Positions 50,145 through 62,426 of a stretch of DNA of 64,000 bases are shown here, piece after piece; position 1 is the stretch's first letter, and every line of letters starts with the position of its first letter. The stretch covers positions 1 to 64,000 of the forward strand of contig JAIPMN010000236.1 of NCBI GenBank assembly GCA_020650975.1. Direction: 5' to 3'. Origin of the DNA: Apostichopus californicus (taxonomy: Eukaryota > Echinodermata > Holothuroidea > Aspidochirotida > Stichopodidae). Under the pieces are notes generated by a model. It was given only the letters and a program-made list of their open reading frames with translations. It was not told where the DNA came from and did no database searches. The translations under genes and the position numbers were made by a program.

Positions 50145-51356
50145 TTATATTGATTAGAATTGTAATAATGATATTGCAGCCTTTGTACCCCTCTCCTCTC
50201 TCTAGGTGAGGAAATATTTTCCTTCTTCTAAACAGATTGACATCAATAAAACATTAATCAATGTTCGCAAAATGAAAGGATAGACTCACGTGGGTTAATA
50301 TCTAGACATATTGCAGACACATAAAAAATTTGGAATACGTCAGTTGACAATTACGTCACTCGTGAACATGCCTTAAACTTGTAAGACAGATACACCAAAG
50401 CCCTCCTTCAAGTATATCAATGCTCTGCATTGATTGCTGTCTGCCCTGCTTGGATTGGCAATGTGTCATTTCTAGTCATTATTGCAGTAATTCCTTTTAT
50501 TTTGTGAAATTAGAGTGACGTTTGGTTTGACTTTAAAGAATCATGAGTAGCAAAAAGGCTTGAACAGTGCTTAATAATAGCCTGTTGAGGTACTATAGAT
50601 TTTGCCAGTATTCATATGGAACTATTTGCAAAGGACAGACTTAGTGAGAGACAGCAGATGACACCATGTGGACCTCATGGGAGTAGGTAGGGAACTTTTG
50701 TGGGTGGGAGGATGTCTATTAATTCTTTGAGAGACAAAAAATCATCATTCTTGCGTACAATCTGTAAATTTCTGATTATGGATGTAAAGCAAGAAAGAAG
50801 AGACGTTTAATACATCTGGATAATTTATACATGTTTTATGTTATCTTTGTGTTATTTTTGAAAATAACATAGTTATAATGACTTTATCAATGTATTTATT
50901 GTAGCAACTTGTGAAACCTTTGCCTCAGGTCATTAGCTCTCTTGTGTTAACTCTTTGTGGGAGCATCCCTACATATTACCCCAGCTTATGTAAACAATAA
51001 AGAGAAAAATACTTCAGAAATGAAAAGAAGTTTACCCCCTAAATTCCACTAATCTAAGATGTGCCATGCACAGACAGGATTTCAAATATGGAGGTGGGGT
51101 GGGGGGTTAAAATTCCCAGACTGACTCATGTAGGGGCATGAACCTTTATAGACAGGCTGTAGATGGATGCAAAATTTTATGAGGAGTTTGGTAGTGGGGT
51201 CGTTGAATATGACTCCTTTGCTGGGAGTCCAGCCCACCCCCAGTTAAGAGATAAAATGATTGATGCTGAGGCATATTTAGACAATATATTAGGTCTAAAT
51301 GCAATGGGATGTGCTGATAAATTCTTTGTGTGATTGAAAGGGTCCCCAGAATGACT

Positions 51357-51490
51357 GTTATTTCCCACGAGTAAATGTTTTTCCCGGACAGATGCTCATG
51401 CCCCCCCCCCCCCNNNNNNNNNNCCAGAATGACTGTTATTTCCCACAAGTAAATGTTTTTCCCGGACAGAAGCTCATGCCCCCCCCCCCT
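51357..51490. repeat. Duplicated segment around an assembly gap (10 N at 51414-51423)
   Basis: The about 60 bp before the gap (CAGAATGACTGTTATTTCCC ... GCTCATG then a C run) recur almost exactly after it, again ending in a C run. Either a poly(C)-bearing tandem repeat that could not be assembled, or an assembly duplication. Confidence 0.9.
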
Positions 51491-51997
51491 CACTTTACAC
51501 ATGCCTATGAATCTTAGGATGTAAACTTAGACCATAACAGATCTTGTATTATAACACATGATAACAGCTAACTTTTACATATTGTCAGAGGATTTACCAG
51601 CAGGCTGATATGTCACAATTTCTCACATTTCAATGTCTGTACTTCCTGGTGACTTAGCTTTCATTCTCTGGTAACTTAGCTTTCATTCTCTGGTAACCAT
51701 GGAAATAATTTTGTACTCCAGTTAACTTCTGTGCTGTGATAAACAAACGTCTAACCGATATGATCAAAATTTCAGCCCTTGGCCTGAAAGCATCCTCACA
51801 ATGTTGTGCAACCTTGAGTACCACAGAGGTTGTGACCCTATCTTTTCATCTGCTGTCATGAATGCGCTTTTCAGTTTGCATAAGAATCACAAACCTCTCC
51901 AGGTACTCTAGTTCCTCTCTTCTACTGACACACCGACACCAGCAAACTTATACTCCTGAGAAGCGAAAAACTCTGGCAAGTCTGAATTCCATCCTCA

Positions 51998-54900
51998 TCA
52001 TCTCCTTTCAAAGGAAGCGGAAAGACTTGACGTTGCTTTTTCTAGATGGGCTAATGGACTATTAAGAGGAGCACCGGATGATCCAGCCCTTGGAGAAGCT
52101 TTGCCTGAATAACCGGCAGAAGGAGAATGCATTCCGACCTGAGGAGTGTGTCGAGCTTGGCTCTGGGGATGGCTGACTCCACCGGATGGAGCCTGCGGTG
52201 CCGAAGACAGTGTCTGGATCCATCGGTCAACTTTTGCCTGGTGCTTCTGAATCAATGCATCTTTCCTTGAAAGTTCTGACTTCAGTTCTTCAATATCCTA
52301 AAAGTGAAATATGATATTTTACTGTTATAATCAAGACTATGATTAAAGAAAATGAAGCTCAGAGAAAATTGGATATCTGCCTAGAACAATAGGCTATATT
52401 GTTTTATTCAGTACAGGATGCATGAATTTTGATTACTTTGATACCTCGAAATGTGCCATGGATTCTTTGACCATGAATTGTTTATACTATGGAGATAATT
52501 ATCAATCACATAGCAAAAACAGCTCATCTCTGTTGTGAATCCAAGAAATATCCAGATGGTGTAACAATCACGGTTGTTGATTTTTGTACGCAATCAACTA
52601 CGTGCCACATCGACACGTACAAAACAATATTTTCTTGACGTCAATAACAGAACGGTCACAGAGTTAAACTGAGAGATTACGACTGTAGTCACTGATTAAT
52701 CCAAAGATAACTTGCTTTATATTTTAATCTTGAATGAATATGTTGTGTTACCTCGAGGTGTCCTTATAATGTAAGTGGACTGTACAAATTCTGTACATTA
52801 AGGAACCTTTTTGCACTTTGGTCTGTGATTATGCCAAAATTAGAATAAATGCCAAATGAAGATAAATGATCCACTTAATGGATTTTATTGAACTTTAAAT
52901 GTTCAGCTTGTTGGCCACACACTTTTCATAGCAAGATAAAATGCCGTAAATTTCAAAGTTTCCAATTATTATTGCTCTCTTTGAAATGAAACTTTGCTTG
53001 TCAAGCACATGACCTACATTGGTGTGGGTGTAAAAGTTTCAAACAGCCTCAAAATATTAATAAAAATCACTTCAATAGCTGTTTTAATTCTTTGGAGCCA
53101 TTTTGGGGCAAATTAGAACAAGTTCATAACAGATTGCCAGATAATTGTAATGAGTGACCTCTGATGCTATGGTTTTAAATTCTCTGCTAAATGTGAGCAG
53201 CAGAAAGAGTCTTTTCTTATATGCAATTCAGTGGATTTTGCCAAGATCTATTGCAAAATTTTGGATGACATTTTCTTTATTCATACTGTAGGTGTGCCAC
53301 TTACACACATGTCACAATGTACCTACAGTAGTCTTCATGGTATAACTTTCATGCAATGGTTGGCGAATGTGAGGTTAAATCTAAAATATGATTTCATACC
53401 ACACCAATATAGGCTAACTGATAATCATCATCAGCGCTAGTAAACAGGAACCAACTTTTTTCCAAAAATTTAAAACTTACAAAATGATTACGACTACAAT
53501 AAATCTACCATTACTGAATACTTTCGGGATTAACTTACCTCTTTGATGGCTTCTTCAGGCCTAGCAATGGAAAACATCATTTGCTTCTGTAGGAAGTACC
53601 CCTCTAGCTGCTTAGCAGAATCCAGGAAGTGTTGAATTGCTTGGCTGACATCTAGAAAAGATTGAAAGTTTTGCTAAGCCTTACAATGCAACTTAACTGT
53701 CACTCACATAGACATGTAGACACTAAACAACAACTTTACATAAATTCATACACAGTACTGTACATACATATTATTAGCAAAACTTATGAACGAAATCATA
53801 TATTCACCATTACAAAGTATGCCAATAGATAAAAGCACTTCTAGGCACTTTGGGTGGTAGATTTTTTCAACTTTTCAACTAATTTGTTTCAACTTCAGCC
53901 GATATCCACACGATTACTCCGCTCTTATTCTAATTCATCACAGGTGTTGCTCATGCCTAGGTTTAAAACACAGACTTATGGCTCAAGAATGTTCTCATAT
54001 AATGCTCCTTACTTGTGGATTTCACTTCCAGAACATGTTAAAATGTGCAAGACTGTGAATGGTTTCAAATCAGTTCTCAAGACATATCTTTCTACTAAAA
54101 CATACATGTTTTAACTATTATTAAGCGCCGCGAGAATTATTTCATAGTTTGTTTGGTGCTATATAAAAATGATGTATAATAATTATTATTTATATTATTA
54201 TTATTAGAATGAGTAGCAAGGTTATTTGACTGGTCTAGAGGGTGTACAGTGATAAAAAGGTTACAAGTTCAATCCATGGTAGCCTAGGCACAGCAGAGTG
54301 AGAGTGCAGAGGACATTTATACCTGTACAGGACTTGAGTCAGAACATAATAAACTATACAATCCTCATTCTAGTTTTTCGTTGCATTAAAACTGGTACCC
54401 CAACCTACCTTAATGGTTGAAATTAGGTCTTAAGATTCTATTATTTAATTCAAGCGCTGTCTTAAAATTTTCTTTTCTCTCAACTCTATTAGTTTTTGTA
54501 CATTCAGCACCCGAAAAGCGCATTTCTTGGAGTCTGCACTATATAAGACTAGTTATTATTATTATTGTCAAAATATTAAAATGATTTTCCTCTGTCTTGC
54601 TGTAATAACTTTATGCCTAGCCTCTTTTTTTTACCGTAGTATTGTGATAAAATCATCAGAACTAAAAGGATATATTCAGACTTGGCATCTGCAGTTAAAT
54701 TCTATGAGTATTACTATTAGTACAGATATATTTCTGTTTGACACAGTATATATGTGAATAAATTTAGTGAAAGTGCAAAGTTACATTGAACCAGCATACC
54801 TGCTTTGGACTCTTCTTGGTCTGTTCCTTGTAAGTTGACATTGTCCTGAGATACAAGAGCAGCATAGCATCCCTTGCATAAAAAACAGAAAAGGTAATCG

Positions 54901-56537
54901 GTATTTAGCAAAGTACACATGCATCAAGGGTGGGCTGGGTCACTGTTACAATATAGTTAAATGAGAACTGTATTTGGTATTTATTTCCATGAAGGCATGG
55001 CATATGCTATCTAGAAACTGTCAAGTTAATCAAATGAAAATGGACTAAACATTGGGGTGGGTGAAGAGGTCTGTGATAGTTTGTAGATAGTCTGTGACAT
55101 CATTGTTGCACACTGATAAATAATGTTTTGTTTTCCCTAAAAAATTACGTCTAATTTTATACTCCACAATTGGATGCATCCATAATGTGAATGTACCATA
55201 TAGGTATTGGTATTTTATAAACTTCACATCCCCTTTAAACAAACTAGTAAACCTATCCAATCCAAGGTCAAATCAATTCAATTGACTGAAAAATAAAGAA
55301 AAAACAAAACATTATTATCAAATGAAAATGGACTATACATTGGGGTGGGGGAAGCTAGAGGTCTGTGATAGTTTGTAGATAGTCTGTGACATCATTGTTG
55401 CACACTGATAAATAATGCTTTGTTTGCCTTAAAAATTTAAGTCTAATTTTATACTCCACAATTGAATGCATCCATAATGTGAATGTACCATAGGTATTGG
55501 TAATTTATAAACTTCATATCCCCTTTAAACAAACTAGTAACCCTATCCAATCCAAGGTCAAATCAATTCAATTGACTGAAAAATAAAGAAAAAACAAAAC
55601 ATTATTATCAGTGTGCAACTATGACATCACACCTGTTTGCTTCAAATTCACTTTTGGTAGAATATCAGATAATTTCAACTGTCAATGTCTCAAAAACGAA
55701 CGTATGAATTGAATGCAAATTTCACTAGAATGCTTAGATTATGTTCCTCTTTAACATATCAAAACGAAATTTTGACCTGGAGTGTTCTTTTAAAGTTAGC
55801 TAAGGAATATAATAAGACTAAGACTAGTAATCTTGAGCACAAGCACATTTGAAAATATACTTGATATGGTGGGAGAAGTGTGTTATATTACGATACACGG
55901 CCAAACTTTCTTTCCTGCAAACTGTTTTCACGTTGTATTCCAAGAAGATTCTTGTGATTGTGGAACTGGTATTTCTTTGCTAGAGTATTGCTAATTTTCG
56001 GACAAACAGTCCCACAGTGTGGCGCTGGTGATAAAATTGGTAGCGCAGTTGCTCTTTCAGTAATTATAACAGACTTCATAGATCTCCGTCATTTTATTGA
56101 CAAATGTGTAAGTATTTACTTGCCCACGGGTCATTTTGGAGAGAAAATAACTGTAGCTTCGTACTTTTTGGTGAAATTTGGCTCTTCCTGTAGGTTGTCA
56201 TGGTGAAATCGTGTATTTCTTAGGGGTGTCCGAAATTCGTAGGTGTCCGAAATTAGCAATACTGACTATACTAGTACTAGCCATAGAAATTGATTATGGT
56301 ACTAGCATACAAAATATGCGTAAGAAACCTTTTCACCATATCGCTAGTGTGCATGAATGGGTTACGCGAAAACAAAATAGCACGCTTGAAACTGCTTCTG
56401 TGATATATACACATGTCTTCCTTAGCATACTTGATTCATTATATACATGTTTCATGTCATGGATTTAATAAACTCACTTTGAATGCGTTTTCTAGTTCGT
56501 CAACAAGATGTTTCTCATTTCCAGAAGTGGCTGCCAT
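51998..56537 (-). CDS. MED28: Mediator complex subunit 28, complete
   Basis: Four exons: 56478-56537, 54800-54872, 53539-53651, 51998-52297, joined in phase by GT-AG introns into 181 residues (human 178). It starts MAATSGNEKHLVDELENAFK, followed by the conserved ALVSQDNVN..GTDQEES block, QAIQHFLDSAKQLEGYFLQK (residues about 47-66), and the coiled-coil-like EELKSELSRKDALIQKHQAK (about 84-103). The last 60 residues are a Ser/Pro/Gly-rich tail that is less conserved. MED28 is a head-module subunit that helps Mediator contact RNA polymerase II; the human protein (magicin) also links merlin and Grb2. The gene is divergent from the FAHD2-like gene and convergent with LAP3. The alignment to the human protein is from memory but spans nearly the whole length. 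Confidence 0.95.
53850..54208 (+). mobile_element. 5'-truncated CR1/L2-like LINE end
   Basis: An 86-codon frame ends with RMFSYNAPYLWISLPEHVK and FKSVLKTYLST, the typical last block (SYxAPxLWNSLP..FKxxLKTYLF) of LINE reverse transcriptases. Stop, a GCGCCGCGAG...TGCTATATAAA 3' UTR and an ATT microsatellite tail follow. It lies in the MED28 intron between exons 2 and 3, on the opposite strand. Confidence 0.8.
54513..54566 (+). mobile_element. LINE 3'-tail remnant
   Basis: AAAAGCGCATTTC..GAGTCTGCACTATATAAGACTAGTTATTATT has the AAGCGC...CTATATAA...(ATT)n form of a CR1/L2-like LINE 3' end. Only the tail remains. It lies in the same MED28 intron as the fragment at 53850. Confidence 0.55.
55033..55645. 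repeat. Tandem duplication (288 and 290 bp) with terminal inverted motifs
   Basis: 55033-55320 and 55321-55610 are head-to-tail copies of one unit starting AATGAAAATGGACTA and ending ACATTATTATCA. Inside each copy GACATCATTGTTGCACACTGATAAATAATG occurs, and the array ends with the reverse complement (CATTATTATCAGTGTGCAACTATGACATCA, about 55600-55636). This gives a TIR-like bracket and suggests a partly duplicated MITE. It lies in MED28 intron 1. Confidence 0.8.
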
Positions 56538-57167
56538 GTTTATTGTTCTCGATTATGAGTAACCAGTGTGATCAAAGCAAAGAGGCTACTATCTTGCTAG
56601 ATCATTTTAGATGCTTCAAATTTTAGATGCTATCATAGTACAAGTCTTTCAGAGAAAGAACATGTATGCTTATGTATTTATTACTTTATTAACTTTTTTC
56701 TCTCGAAGGGACGTAAAACAAGAACTCTCATTCTTATATATGCTTTTCTGTTGTTAATGTTAGCTAAAATAGTTTCTTTGCCCACTTGGCTTCGTAGAGG
56801 ACAAAGGTCACACCAAAGATTATCACATGAAATGTCAATGATAATGAAAAGTTTTGCCAATGGTAGCAGAAACCAATAATGTCAATGTGTCGTCACGGAC
56901 TACGGTTTTCCTTGTATATTTCCATTTAGCCTACTTAAGTAAATATACAACCATTGTTAAACCCGACGCCAAACTATTTTCAAATGATATAAAAAGACCG
57001 TCGACTAATAGGACATGTAAATTTACAGGAAACTGTCACCAATCGCGTTCGACATCAAGCCAAACGTATTGGTTCGATTTACTGCGGTGTTATCAGCATT
57101 GTATTTGCAGACCTTGTACCACGAATCATACCCGCCCCCTGTAAAGAAAGTCCGTATAGCCTAGCCA
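56538..57167. promoter_or_regulatory. Probable bidirectional promoter, MED28 / FAHD2
   Basis: The two divergent start codons are only 630 bp apart, a spacing typical of shared promoters. A CCAAT box (GTCACCAATCGCG, about 57035) and several CpGs lie in the right half. No TATA box recognised. Confidence 0.55.
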
Positions 57168-60100
57168 ATGCCTGCACTAATGTTGATGCAGCAATTCCGA
57201 CAGGTCCTGAACGTAGGGTGTAAGACTAAGCTCAGTCAAACATTGTTTTCGGGGAATGAAAAACTGCTGGGCAAGTGGTCAATTGGTTTTCATCGATTTT
57301 ACAACATGAGACTCGTCCAATTTGAGAAAAGTGGTGAGAGGAGGATTGGTGTGGAGCAAGGGGTCAATGGTAATGTGGTTGATCTCTCTGTTGATCCTGA
57401 GATGCCAAGTAACATGGTGGGCTTCTTGAAAGGTGGTGAAGCTCTGATGAAGAGAGCTAAAGAGTAAGTATACAGTAAGTTATTTACTCCGGATCATGGA
57501 TCTAGATTAAAGGGTGTGAAGACTCGCGCAAAAAGAAACGTCTAATGCTGGTAATATGACCTAGGCCTAGTTTCGAATGAGCTGTAACAGAAGTGTTAGA
57601 CACCACCAACGATCCCAGAAAATACGCACACAGCTTGCTACCTTTGGTAATTAGACACTAGTGTACAGTCAGTACATACAGCTGCGGTCAATACCCACAG
57701 CACAGTGTTCAAACGATACAGCGACGGACATCATGGGTCCAGCTAAATATAACAAGGTAACAAGGCAAGCAACGGAAAGTTAACTTTTCAGAGCAGTTTG
57801 GTGCGAGTCTTTAATGCCTTTAAAGTAACTTAGTTTGTCATAAAATTATTCAGATCTTTCAATAGTAATAACACTACCTAGAACAAAATGGACATACCTA
57901 CAACAGTATACTGTATGTTCTCGTATAAATTATGATTGATCAAACACAATATAATTGAACCATACATAACCTTGTTTAAAAATCACCTTCTTTGATTCAT
58001 CAATGCATGGCCTGTATGGATTATTTAGTACTGTATATTCATTTTGTTTGGCAGGTTATCCGTATCTACCGAAAATGTACTCGCTAGAAATAGCATCAAG
58101 ATACTGGCTCCAATCACAGACCCTGAGAAAGTCCTCTGCATCGGAATGAATTATGTGGACCATTGCGAGGAACAAAATCAGCCAGTACCAACAGAACCAC
58201 TTGTATTTAACAAATTTGCTAGCTGTATCATTGGACCAAAAGATGACATTAGATATCCTGAAGAGACAGAGGAACTTGACTGGGAAGTTGAGATGGTTAT
58301 TGTTATTGGTAAAGCTGGCAAAAATATAAAGGTTTGTTTAGAAAAGCATATTTAGAAGTTGATCTTAAAGGGTGTGAAGGCTTGCGCACAAAGAATTGTC
58401 TAACGCCGGTAATTTGACCTAGTTTCGAATGAGGTGTAACAGCTAAGTGTTAAACACCACGTGCACCATCGATCCCAGAAAATACACACACAGCTTGCTA
58501 CCGTCGGTAATTAGACACTAGTGTACAGTCAGTACATACAGCACAGTTTGCAAACGATACAGCGATGGACATCTCAGGTCCAGCTAAAGATAACAAGGTA
58601 TCACGTTTCAATACTGTCTGCACTTTGTAGCGACACAAACAAAACGTCACTTGCAAGCAACAGAAAGTTAACTTTTTCAGATGGCCACCCGGGGTTTCGG
58701 GCGAGTCTTCAATGCCTTTAAGCAGATATTATATTTTAGTCTGCAACAATAACGTTGACATATTAGTGAGCATTTGATGCATTGACATTATGCAGAGCAT
58801 ATACTACTGCTTAAAAAATATGCAACAAAACTGATGTAAATACAATACCAGTTGCTAAGGAACCAGTTTTCATTGTCACATGCGCAGCTCGGTGAATACT
58901 TAAACCGTTATTTTTACCATTTTGTCAATGTTAGAAACTTTGGGCAATTGTTGTGATTTTCAGCACAAGCTTATTCAAGTATTTATTGTTTAGTAAACAA
59001 AACAGTTGAGAGCATTCATGAAATAAACTACTGTTCATTTAAATTGTCAAACATCCATTTCGTTGTAGATACCTAAACCTGTATTGAGGCCAGAGCATGC
59101 TTCAATAGAAATATTTAACAGTTTTTCCATCTTATTTTTCAAAGTTTTCTCAAGGCTACTGCTTGCATCTTCAGTTTAATTTCTCATGCAATCAATATTG
59201 ATTGAACAGAAACTATTATGCTAATTAGTTTGTCACATGAATGTGACACAACAGGTATATGTAATAGCTTGAGAAAGTCTATTCATTTTCAATGCTTACA
59301 TCAGCACTTTAGTGTACATCTGTCAGGCTTTCATAACAGAGATACTTAGCATTTTCTAATTTGCATATTAGAATCAGGGCTGAACCCAGTATTGATGTTA
59401 TGTGTGGAGGCTGACTACAGACTGATTGGCCCTTTGTTTGCACAAAAAAAGAAAATTTCAGAGATCAAGTAGAGAGCATAGCTCAAGTAACTTGCATTAG
59501 TTTTGTGGAAACTGGAAAATGATTATGAAATACAGTTTTTAATCTCTTATTGAGGCCTGGAACATTATACATCTTATAAGACTCATGGATTTTACAAAGT
59601 GTTTGCAATGTTTTTTCTATATAAACATCCAAAATCTCTATTGATTTTGAGCGATTGGACATTTCTTCCCCTTCTTACTTGTAGTGCAATTTCTTATTTT
59701 AATGCCCCTGCAGGAATCAGATGCCATGGACCATGTTGCCGGGTACACAGTTGCTCACGATGTCAGTGCAAGGGATTGGCAGATGAGGCGTAATGGCAAG
59801 CAATGGCTTTTGGGAAAAGCTATGGATGACTTTTGCCCATTGGGACCAGCTTTAGTTACAAAGGATGCAATATCAGGTACAGTCAGTATATTGAACTGAT
59901 GTGTTTATTAATCTGTTTTAATTCCATTGTAATGTTCTTCTGGGCAGTACCCATCTAATCTTGAGTTTTTAAAAAAAAAGTTTAAACCTATTATTCATCT
60001 GATTGAATTTTCTCTTTTAATAATTATGTGAAGGAGAGAAAATGGAAGTTTTCTTTTTTGCTCAAATAGAATCATATACAGTATATATATATGTATATGA

Positions 60101-62100
60101 TAAAAACATTGTTATTGCAAAACACAAACCTAACTCACTAATCTGCTTTTTGATTCCTTGCCCGAAGGCTCAAGTCAGTGAAAGAACCTTGCTGATCAAT
60201 TTAATCAACAATGATGATAGCTTGGGATTATAATCTCAAGTCGCAAGGAATCACAATAAGTCCACTGGCTTTCTGGTTGATTTCTCTTTTTCTTTTTTGC
60301 ATTAATTTTGATGCTTCAATTTCCATATATGCAAGTTTGATGCAGTAAATCTGATATGGTTATATTGAAACAGACTAAGCCTAAAGTTGCTGGTAAAATT
60401 GTGGTGAAATATTATCACAATCAGGTATTATTATCCCTTTATTATACATTGGTCTATCCTCATCTTTCGTATTGTATTATTCTCTGGGGCAATGCGCATA
60501 CTGTTCACCTGAATAGATTATTTGTGCTCCAAAAGAAGTTGATACGACTGATTAGCAAATCAGATTATCTAAGTCATACTACTCCTATTTTTAAGAATTT
60601 AAGTATGTTAACAGTTTTTGACATATATCAACTCCAGCTTGGAATCTTTGTTTTCAAATATCTTCATGAAATACACTCACCTCCGTTTAAGTTTTTTTTT
60701 AATTTAAATAATCAACTCCATAGTCATAACACTAGACACTCAACTGCCATTCATTTTAGTTTTAAATACTAAATCTGTAAGATTTACTGGTGCCACATTT
60801 TGGAATACTCTCGAACCCAAACTTAAAAAATTACCAACCTTATCAATATTCATAAAGCAACTGAAGCTATATTTGTTAAACAATGATTTGTAATATATAC
60901 ATTAAAGTTTTCATATTTAATAATGCTACTTGTGCTTCCCGTTTGGGAAGTGGGGGAGGGGGGGGGGGGGTGTAGTTAGCGTATTGTATTTAATTTTTTC
61001 ATGGTGAATCTGCACTTTATGAGTGTTTAAGCGTAGCTTTTTCAGATTTTCCATGCTTTTTTTCTTTCTTTGACATTGGTATTATTCATTATTGTAAATG
61101 TAATTGTAAAAAAGAAAAGAAGTGAAATAAACGAAACGAAACGAATAAGTTTCAACCTTGGGGAACCACTCTCGGCAAAATATATTTGAAAATGGACAAG
61201 CAGCCAAAAGAACAATGATAATTAGACTGACTTATGTCTGTTTAACACTAAAACTAGTGTCCCAGTGGATTTTGGTAATCCAAACAATTTCCAGATATTC
61301 AGAGGAGTTAAAACTTTGCAAGGATATGAATCGGGGGGAGGGGAGGGAAGGGATGATGTGTTGATGGTGGCAGTAAAAATACTGATTGAAGTGAAACCTT
61401 TGTTGAGCTTTGTTGGACCCTCCATGCTAGATCTGGCAGATACTGGTGATCCTTGTCCCTTGTTCTTTATTCCTTCAAATCTTTATTTTCTTTATTTTTT
61501 CAGATCCCCATAATTTAGGATTACGGTGTAGAGTGAATGGGAAGACAGTGCAAGATAGTAACACCAAGAATATGGTCTTCAACACTCACAAGCTGCTGGC
61601 CTATGTCTCAAGGTGAATATAGTTTCATTACCGATTTGCCTTTTCCACGAAGTACATAGTTTCTCAAAGAGTTTTTTGCGAGGGCTAAGTGCAGAAGATA
61701 CCAAGGCTTGAAAGACTTGAAGCAAGCTAAAAACAATCATTTTTGCACTCAACATGGTGTAAGGGCTGAATGAACTTTCTTTGTTACTAGTTTAGCTGTG
61801 GGCAAATTTAAGGAGAGGGGAACGAAGGGGCAGGGGGGAAGATGTGCAAGAAATTGCTACAGGAGGAATACACTGTTACTTCTCAACCAAAAAATAAATG
61901 TCAAAAGAGAACAATGTTGTTCTTTTAATGTTCAATTGGGTTTATTATTAGGAGTTAATATGTGCAGTAGGAATATTTCTTCCTTGACCATTTTGTTTTA
62001 ATATTTCAGGTTCATGACTCTCAAACCAGGTGATATCATACTGACTGGTACCCCTCCAGGTGTTGGGATCTTTCAAAAACCAGAGCCAGTATTTTTAAAG
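57168..62100 (+). CDS. FAHD2A: Fumarylacetoacetate hydrolase domain protein 2-like (3' end outside window)
   Basis: Exons: 57168-57463, 58055-58331, 59714-59876, 61504-61612, 62010-62100; all junctions in phase, giving 312 codons so far. By comparison with human FAHD2A (314 residues, from memory) only about 20 C-terminal residues are missing; no exon for them is seen to 64000, so it lies to the right. The first 46 residues are basic, without internal acidic clusters, and fit a mitochondrial leader; M47 begins the conserved MRLVQFE. The FAH fold follows: [17 protein letters not shown], metal-binding acids E176 and E178 ([11 protein letters not shown]) and D207 ([10 protein letters not shown]), and the glycine-rich [10 protein letters not shown]. 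The family includes acylpyruvase, oxaloacetate tautomerase and related Mg-dependent hydrolases; the exact substrate of FAHD2 is not settled here. FAHD2A versus FAHD2B is a vertebrate distinction. Confidence 0.93.
57507..57823 (+). mobile_element. TTAA-target MITE, copy 1
   Basis: Begins TTAAAGGGTGTGAAGACTC and ends GCGAGTCTTTAATGCCTTTAA, so its ends are imperfect inverted repeats with TTAA at each edge, the target site of piggyBac- and Kolobok-type elements. It is non-coding and non-autonomous. Homologous to 58365-58721. Lies in FAHD2 intron 1. Confidence 0.85.
58365..58721 (+). mobile_element. TTAA-target MITE, copy 2
   Basis: Same family and orientation as 57507-57823, with TTAA at both edges (TTAAAGGGTGTGAAGG...CTTCAATGCCTTTAA). 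Shared internal blocks include ATCCCAGAAAATAC, CACAGCTTGCTACC and TTAGACACTAGTGTACAGTC. Lies in FAHD2 intron 2. Confidence 0.85.
60350..61146 (+). mobile_element. 5'-truncated CR1/L2/Jockey-like LINE
   Basis: The C-terminal reverse-transcriptase thumb region is readable: [53 protein letters not shown], then in another frame [17 protein letters not shown] and [11 protein letters not shown]. At least one frameshift separates these. The 3' UTR ends in a GAAAC microsatellite (about 61120-61146). Lies in FAHD2 intron 3, sense to the gene. Confidence 0.88.
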
Positions 62101-62384
62101 GTAAGATAACCCGCATCTTTGCTTCCATGCCCATCTGCAGGAGACCATTTGGTTGCGGGAAAACTGTGGCTTTGGCCTGACTGAACAACCCACTTCTTTA
62201 CTATGACTGGCCAATACTTCAAATCATGACCTCCATGGGTGCTACTGTTGGTCTCAAAGCTTTTAATGCCACAGACTGGACTAGTCCACCACAGCAATAT
62301 TAGCAATGGTCTATGAGAGAGGAAAAGATCATTAAATTTGCAGCTGGTCTCATCCCTTATAAAGTAATCTATGCGATGGTGATG

Positions 62385-62425
62385 GGGTGTGTGTTTGTGC
62401 CCGTGTGTGTGTATGTATGTGACAC
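62385..62425. repeat. GT-rich microsatellite
   Basis: Short (TG)n/(GTAT)n run immediately upstream of the DR1-bearing tandem repeat. Confidence 0.6.
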
Positions 62426-62426
62426 T

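Larger units (their letters stand above)
49650..51997. other. LAP3 3' UTR and convergent spacer to MED28
   Basis: Between the convergent stop codons of LAP3 and MED28. Candidate LAP3 poly(A) signals AATAAA lie at 49784, 50245 and 50996. It also contains the templated duplication at 50053-50136, an assembly gap and a 21-bp tandem duplication at about 51652-51695. No other gene seen. Confidence 0.6.

Noticed and set aside
51146-51502. 118-codon frame running through the N gap
   Set aside because: It crosses unknown bases and a duplicated poly(C) segment, so the reading frame has no meaning.
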